A stretch of DNA of 64,000 nt, taken from positions 682,001-746,000 of the forward strand of contig NZ_JACVPD010000001.1 of assembly GCF_018882095.1 (NCBI RefSeq), in the 5' to 3' direction. The stretch's first letter is position 1, and each line of letters begins with the position of its first letter. The notes under the pieces are model-generated. The model worked only from the letters and a program-made list of their open reading frames with translations. It did no database searches and was not told where the DNA came from. Source of the stretch: Polynucleobacter sp. CS-Odin-A6. Its GTDB lineage: Bacteria > Pseudomonadota > Gammaproteobacteria > Burkholderiales > Burkholderiaceae. Below are positions 60,492-64,000 of this stretch, one piece after another. The translations under genes were made by a program, and so were the position numbers.

Positions 60492-60809
60492 ATGGAACAA
60501 AAACGTAGAGTATTTATTATGCAAGTAGTAGCAGGTTTAGGAACCTTAACATTGGGCTCCCAATCGTCTTTTGCTGCTTATGAAAAGCTCACTGAAAGTG
60601 ATAGCTATGGCAAATCTATGGGCTTTCGTTTGAAATCAGAAGATGTTGATTCAGCTAAATACAAGCGCTGGACGGCTGAACAGAAATGCAGTAGCTGCCA
60701 ATTATGGTCTGGTAAAGGCGACCTATCTTATGGCGATTGTTCTTTCTTTGAGAGATCAGTGCCTTCTACCGGTTGGTGTAAGAACTTTAAGGCTAAAAAA
60801 GCGGCTTAA
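60492..60809 (+). CDS. high-potential iron-sulfur protein (HiPIP)
   Basis: 105 residues from ATG 60492, preceded by AGGAGA (60478-60483). Tat signal at the start (K4-R5-R6, then a hydrophobic stretch, cleavage near SFA-AY), as expected since HiPIPs are exported folded with their [4Fe-4S] cluster. Cysteines at 66, 69, 83 and 96 fit the family spacing C-x2-C-x13-C-x12-C, with GWC near the end. The mature ~77-residue protein is a soluble periplasmic electron carrier. In phototrophic purple bacteria HiPIP reduces the reaction-centre cytochrome; here it lies directly upstream of a PufC-like gene. An alternative GTG at 60471 is less likely. Confidence 0.93.
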   Translation: MEQKRRVFIMQVVAGLGTLTLGSQSSFAAYEKLTESDSYGKSMGFRLKSEDVDSAKYKRWTAEQKCSSCQLWSGKGDLSYGDCSFFERSVPSTGWCKNFKAKKAA

Positions 60810-60853
60810 TTTCTTACACGCTATTTTTTTTGAATTTCAATTGGTTGACGGAG

Positions 60854-60894
60854 ATCATTTCTGACCATATCGGTGGAAATGATTTTCTTTTTTT
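60854..60894 (+). terminator. terminator/attenuator between HiPIP and pufC-like gene
   Basis: ATCATTTC (60854-60861) pairs with GAAATGAT (60876-60883) with partial further pairing inside, followed by TTTTCTTTTTTT (60883-60894). Its tail ends 22 bp before the start of the PufC-like gene, so read-through could be regulated. Confidence 0.7.
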
Positions 60895-60916
60895 AAAGGC
60901 TTAGAAAGACGCATCC

Positions 60917-62029
60917 ATGGGAATGATCAAAGTCTTTATTGTTATTGCGGGCATTTTTTTTGGTGCGCTATTTGTAGGATCATTCTTTAATGAAAGCCCC
61001 GATACGGTACAGCGCGGCTATCGCGGCACTTCCATGGTACAAATTTACAAAGCATCTGAGCTCGCTGCAGTAAAAGATCTCCATGCAATTCCTGACGCAG
61101 ATCCCATTGATGATCCAGACCCAAGTTTACCGACGGTTCGAAGCAAATATAAAAATGTACAAGTTTTAGATGATCTAACTGTCCTCGAGTTCTCTCGTTT
61201 AATGGGGGCCTTATCAGAATGGATTGCTCCGGAAGAGGGATGTACTTATTGCCACAATACGAACAATATGGCATCGGATGAAAAGTACACCAAGATAGTA
61301 GCCCGTCAAATGTTGATCATGACACGTCGTATTAATAACGACTGGAAAAGCCATGTGGGGAACACCGGGGTTACTTGTTGGACTTGCCACCGCGGTCAAG
61401 CAGTGCCCTCTGGCGATTGGTATTCTCGAATTAATGAAAAAGAAGTGCCTAAATTTTTGGGGCATAAACGTAATCAAAATACCCCTGGTATTGCGACGAA
61501 CGCAAACACGTCTTTACCTTACGATCCGTTGTCTGAGTACCTTATTAGAGAAAATCCAATCCGGGTTCAAGGCACTACTCCGTTACCAAGCGGTAATAAA
61601 AATGGCGTTCCTAAAGCAGAGCAGACTTATGCCCTGATGATCTATATGGCCAAGTCTTTAGGGGTAAATTGCACTTACTGTCACCATGCGCAAGCTTTTG
61701 GAAGCTGGGACCTCAGCCCTCCTCAAAGAACAACTGCTTGGTATGGTATTCGGATGGTACGTGACTTAAACCAGCACTTTTTAATTCCTATTGGTGAGCT
61801 GCTGCCAGATAATCGGTTGGGAGAGTTTGGTGATGGTCCAAAAGTTGGTTGTGCAACTTGTCACAAAGGCGCCTATAAACCTTTGTATGGTGTCAGCATG
61901 CAAGAAGAATATCCTGAGCTATGGCGTAAGGGCGGACCTTTGGTTAAATCTAAATTTATTTCGCCACCACCAGTTGAAGTCATTAATCCGACCATCCCAC
62001 CTGCACAATTGATGAATGGAAAGTATTAG
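60917..62029 (+). CDS. PufC-like tetrahaem reaction-centre cytochrome c
   Basis: 370 residues. The four CXXCH sites are at C109-H113, C154-H158, C252-H256 and C312-H316. Before haems 1-3 lie Met candidates M96, M132/M135 and M241/M244, and H146 in SHVGNTG precedes haem site 2; this matches the 3 Met + 1 His axial scheme of PufC, the tetrahaem subunit that feeds electrons to the photosynthetic special pair. VAR-x-MLIMTRRINNDW and RGQAVP are close to PufC. The N-terminus is a hydrophobic anchor (about 5-23) without a lipobox cysteine, and the C-terminus is proline-rich. ATG 60917. No pufL, pufM, pufA or pufB is adjacent. Role in photosynthesis is not supported by the window alone. Confidence 0.85.
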   Translation: MGMIKVFIVIAGIFFGALFVGSFFNESPDTVQRGYRGTSMVQIYKASELAAVKDLHAIPDADPIDDPDPSLPTVRSKYKNVQVLDDLTVLEFSRLMGALSEWIAPEEGCTYCHNTNNMASDEKYTKIVARQMLIMTRRINNDWKSHVGNTGVTCWTCHRGQAVPSGDWYSRINEKEVPKFLGHKRNQNTPGIATNANTSLPYDPLSEYLIRENPIRVQGTTPLPSGNKNGVPKAEQTYALMIYMAKSLGVNCTYCHHAQAFGSWDLSPPQRTTAWYGIRMVRDLNQHFLIPIGELLPDNRLGEFGDGPKVGCATCHKGAYKPLYGVSMQEEYPELWRKGGPLVKSKFISPPPVEVINPTIPPAQLMNGKY

Positions 62030-62378
62030 GCCCTTGGTGGTCTCATGACCAGGATGGTTTGGTTTTGGTTCAGCGATTGAAGGGTTCGCGCATGACCTTA
62101 AGACTGGCAAAAGACTGTTCATGCCATAAATAGCATTGTGAAAAAGAATGTTCGTCTAGCTAAAAATCTATATCTAGCTCGATCGATCAAACATCCCTTT
62201 CCTTTTATTGACCTCTTGCATCATTTACAGCTTGAGTTGGTGTAACGCTATCCTACAAATGAGCGGGATAGGGTGCGCTGATTAGCCCTGTGATTAGATC
62301 AGCAATACCTGCGTACAATATTGATTTATATGGATTTAATTTATTCGCCTCAATCTCACTCCCTCAATCTCTGTCTCC
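62030..62378. other. 349-bp spacer downstream of pufC-like gene
   Basis: No supported gene. It contains a weak hairpin TGGTC-TCAT-GACCA just after the PufC-like stop (about 62039-62052) without a proper T-tract, and a TACAAT (about 62315-62320) that could be a -10 for the DUF455 gene. Otherwise nothing identified. Confidence 0.4.
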
Positions 62379-63191
62379 ATGCTTGAGTTGCGGGAAACGA
62401 CCCTTGGAATACTGGCAAATACGGATCCTCGGTTCAAGGTAAGTCAGCTACATCATTTGTTTGATGAGTATCAGCATCAACGGGTTGCCCTAAATGTTTC
62501 TGCAGTATTGGATTGTCAAAGTCTAGAGCTACCTGGTCGCCCAGCCAAACCAGAATTAGTTCCACCTTTGCAGGCCCCCAAGAGAAGAATGGATACAGTT
62601 GAAGGCAGGGCAATGCTTTGGCACTCCCTTGCGCATATTGAATTTAATGCCATGAACCTAGCTTTGGATGCAATCTGGCGTTTCCCGAACATGCCCCAGG
62701 AATACTATGAAGATTGGTTAAAGGTTGCTAAAGAAGAGTCTTATCATTTCAGCTTAGTCAATGAACATATTCAGTCTTTTGGATTTAGCTATGGTGATTT
62801 TCCAGCACACAATAGCTTGTGGGAAATGGTGGAGAGAACCACAGATTCAGTAATTGCCAGAATGGCCTTAGTCCCAAGGACTATGGAGGCCAGAGGCCTC
62901 GATGCCGTTCCAGGAATTAGAGATCGATTCAAGCAAATTAAAGATGACCGCGCTGTAGAAATTTTAGAAATTATTCTCCATGATGAAATTGGCCATGTGC
63001 TCATCGGTAATCGTTGGTTCAATTACTTGTGCGCTGGCAATGAGGTATCGCCAATTATTGCTTATAGAGAATTAGCCAGAAAATATCATGCGCCAACATT
63101 AAGGGGGCCATTTAATCTTGAAGCCCGTCAGCAAGCAGGATTTACCTCTGAAGAATTGAGTTTGCTGGAATCTCACGGCGAGAAACGTTAA
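62379..63191 (+). CDS. DUF455 ferritin-like protein
   Basis: 270 residues, soluble. The DUF455 pattern is clear: GRPAKPELVPP near residues 53-63, AHIEFNAMNLALDAIWRF near 87-104, the acidic pair EESYHF near 118-123, YGDFPAH near 138-144, RMALVPRTMEARGLD near 164-178 and DEIGHVLIGNRWF near 204-216. The repeated Glu/His in helices suggests a diiron or dimanganese ferritin-like site. Function of DUF455 proteins is not established. ATG 62379. It is only 8 bp upstream of a B12-binding radical SAM-type gene and probably cotranscribed with it. Confidence 0.85.
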   Translation: MLELRETTLGILANTDPRFKVSQLHHLFDEYQHQRVALNVSAVLDCQSLELPGRPAKPELVPPLQAPKRRMDTVEGRAMLWHSLAHIEFNAMNLALDAIWRFPNMPQEYYEDWLKVAKEESYHFSLVNEHIQSFGFSYGDFPAHNSLWEMVERTTDSVIARMALVPRTMEARGLDAVPGIRDRFKQIKDDRAVEILEIILHDEIGHVLIGNRWFNYLCAGNEVSPIIAYRELARKYHAPTLRGPFNLEARQQAGFTSEELSLLESHGEKR

Positions 63192-63199
63192 AAAACAGC

Positions 63200-64000
63200 A
63201 TGAAGATTCTCAGCCTGATTCCGCCGATGACGCAGCTCAATACGCCATATCCCTCTACTGCGTATCTCACGGGTTTTTTGCGCTCACAAGACTTTGATGC
63301 GGTTCAGGAGGACTTAGCCCTAGCCCTTGTCCTTGGGTTCTTTACGCCAGAAGGTTTAGCAGAGATTCAGAATACTGCATTACAGTTGCCTGAGGAGAAT
63401 CGTAGTGCTAGCGTGAACTTCTTTCTGGATTATTTTTCTGATTACCAAAATAGCATTGCATTGGCTATTAGATTTTTACAGGGGCGAGATAGCACTCTGG
63501 CCCATCGCATTAATAGTCGCGCCTTATTGCCAGAGGGGCCGCGCTTTGCATCCTTAGATGCCTATGATGAAGAAGAGGGTGGGGATTCATTGGCATGGGC
63601 CTTTGGTGCATTAGGTTCTCAGGATCGGGCACGCCATCTGGCAACTCTTTACCTTAACGATTTATCCGATGTCTTACGAGATGCTGTGGACGAGCGCTTT
63701 GAGTTTGTGCGTTATGCAGAATCCTTAGCGGGTAGCCAGCCCACCTTTACCCCATTAGCAGACGCCTTAGCTGTAAGTCCAACCTTAATGGACTCGCATC
63801 TTCAAGCGTTGACGCAATTAGTGATAGATAAGCATCAACCCAGCTTAGTATTGTTATCAGTGCCATTTCCAGGTGCAATGTATGCTGCTTTGAGAATTGC
63901 TCAAACCATCAAACTACATTACCCCGCTATCAAGATTGGCTTGGGTGGCGGGTACGTCAATACTGAGTTGCGTGAGCTCACAGAGCCCCGCATCTTTGAT
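63200..64000 (+). CDS. B12-binding radical SAM-type protein, 5' part
   Basis: The frame is open from ATG 63200 to the window edge (267 codons). N-terminal LSLIPPMTQLNTPYPSTAYLTG is of the kind found at the start of cobalamin-binding radical SAM proteins; about 160 residues of alpha-helical insert follow, then a Rossmann-like B12-binding region with LVLLSVPFPGAMYAALRIAQ and IGLGGGYVN. The CxxxCxxC radical SAM motif is not yet reached. The protein is incomplete, so the reaction cannot be named. DUF455 precedes it by 8 bp. Confidence 0.75.
   Translation, partial: MKILSLIPPMTQLNTPYPSTAYLTGFLRSQDFDAVQEDLALALVLGFFTPEGLAEIQNTALQLPEENRSASVNFFLDYFSDYQNSIALAIRFLQGRDSTLAHRINSRALLPEGPRFASLDAYDEEEGGDSLAWAFGALGSQDRARHLATLYLNDLSDVLRDAVDERFEFVRYAESLAGSQPTFTPLADALAVSPTLMDSHLQALTQLVIDKHQPSLVLLSVPFPGAMYAALRIAQTIKLHYPAIKIGLGGGYVNTELRELTEPRIFD

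Noticed and set aside
57302..64000. A full photosynthesis gene cluster
   Set aside because: Only a PufC-like cytochrome and a HiPIP are recognisable. No reaction-centre, light-harvesting, bacteriochlorophyll or carotenoid gene is in the window, so phototrophy is not claimed.
63200..64000. BchE-type anaerobic cyclase
   Set aside because: The N-terminus and long insert before the B12-binding region differ from BchE, and the radical SAM motif is outside the window.

Overview
The window looks like a stretch of the main chromosome of a Polynucleobacter-type betaproteobacterium (Burkholderiaceae). This is judged from protein signatures and gene order; no search was run. The order lysS-prfB-recJ-rpfE, lolC-lolD-tatD-comEC, smc-zipA-ligA and the long block map|rpsB-tsf-pyrH-frr-uppS-cdsA-dxr-rseP-bamA-skp-lpxD-fabZ-lpxA-lpxB-rnhB is typical of that group. 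Base composition is moderate for the order. Genes are tightly packed, with many 1-11 bp overlaps and GTG/TTG starts. No insertion sequence, prophage, CRISPR array or rRNA gene was seen.

Layout. Positions 1-3300: the end of a YeiH-type membrane protein, a ferredoxin-NADP reductase, and small genes (membrane protein, isoprenylcysteine methyltransferase-like protein, OsmC-like protein). Positions 3300-8800, minus strand: lysS, prfB with its programmed +1 frameshift, recJ and an rpfE-like gene. Positions 8800-14170: lipoprotein export (lolC, lolD), tatD and comEC. Positions 14170-15040: a hicAB toxin-antitoxin pair next to an initiator tRNA-Met. Positions 15190-19010: kup, a secreted coiled-coil protein and radA. 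Positions 19020-21950, minus strand: prmB, dapE, dapD. Positions 22120-29280: smc, zipA, ligA and a Nudix hydrolase. Positions 29280-32740, minus strand: glnD and map. Positions 32990-48020: translation factors, UMP kinase, isoprenoid and phospholipid enzymes, outer-membrane assembly, lipid A synthesis, RNase HII and an RNA methyltransferase. Positions 48180-56250: a DUF3309 micro-protein, the divergent ppsR/ppsA pair, smpB, ratA-rnfH, guaB-guaA.

The last 8 kb (56340-64000) is the accessory and most interesting part. A ChaN-like putative haem-binding protein is followed by a CbbR-like LysR regulator. Divergent from the regulator lies a string of predicted exported redox genes: a Tat-exported metallophosphoesterase, a monohaem cytochrome c, a DUF1566 protein, a Tat-exported high-potential iron-sulfur protein (HiPIP), and a tetrahaem cytochrome with the hallmarks of PufC, the cytochrome subunit of the purple bacterial photosynthetic reaction centre. 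No pufL, pufM, pufA, pufB, bch or crt gene is visible. PufC and HiPIP therefore appear as an orphan periplasmic electron-transfer module, possibly redox- or light-linked. A ferritin-like DUF455 protein and a B12-binding radical SAM-type protein, cut by the window edge, follow.

The housekeeping blocks fit together as a cell-envelope and translation supercluster. UppS, CdsA and Dxr feed lipid carriers, RseP, BamA and Skp build the outer membrane, and LpxD, FabZ, LpxA and LpxB make lipid A. Function in the last 8 kb is mostly inference.
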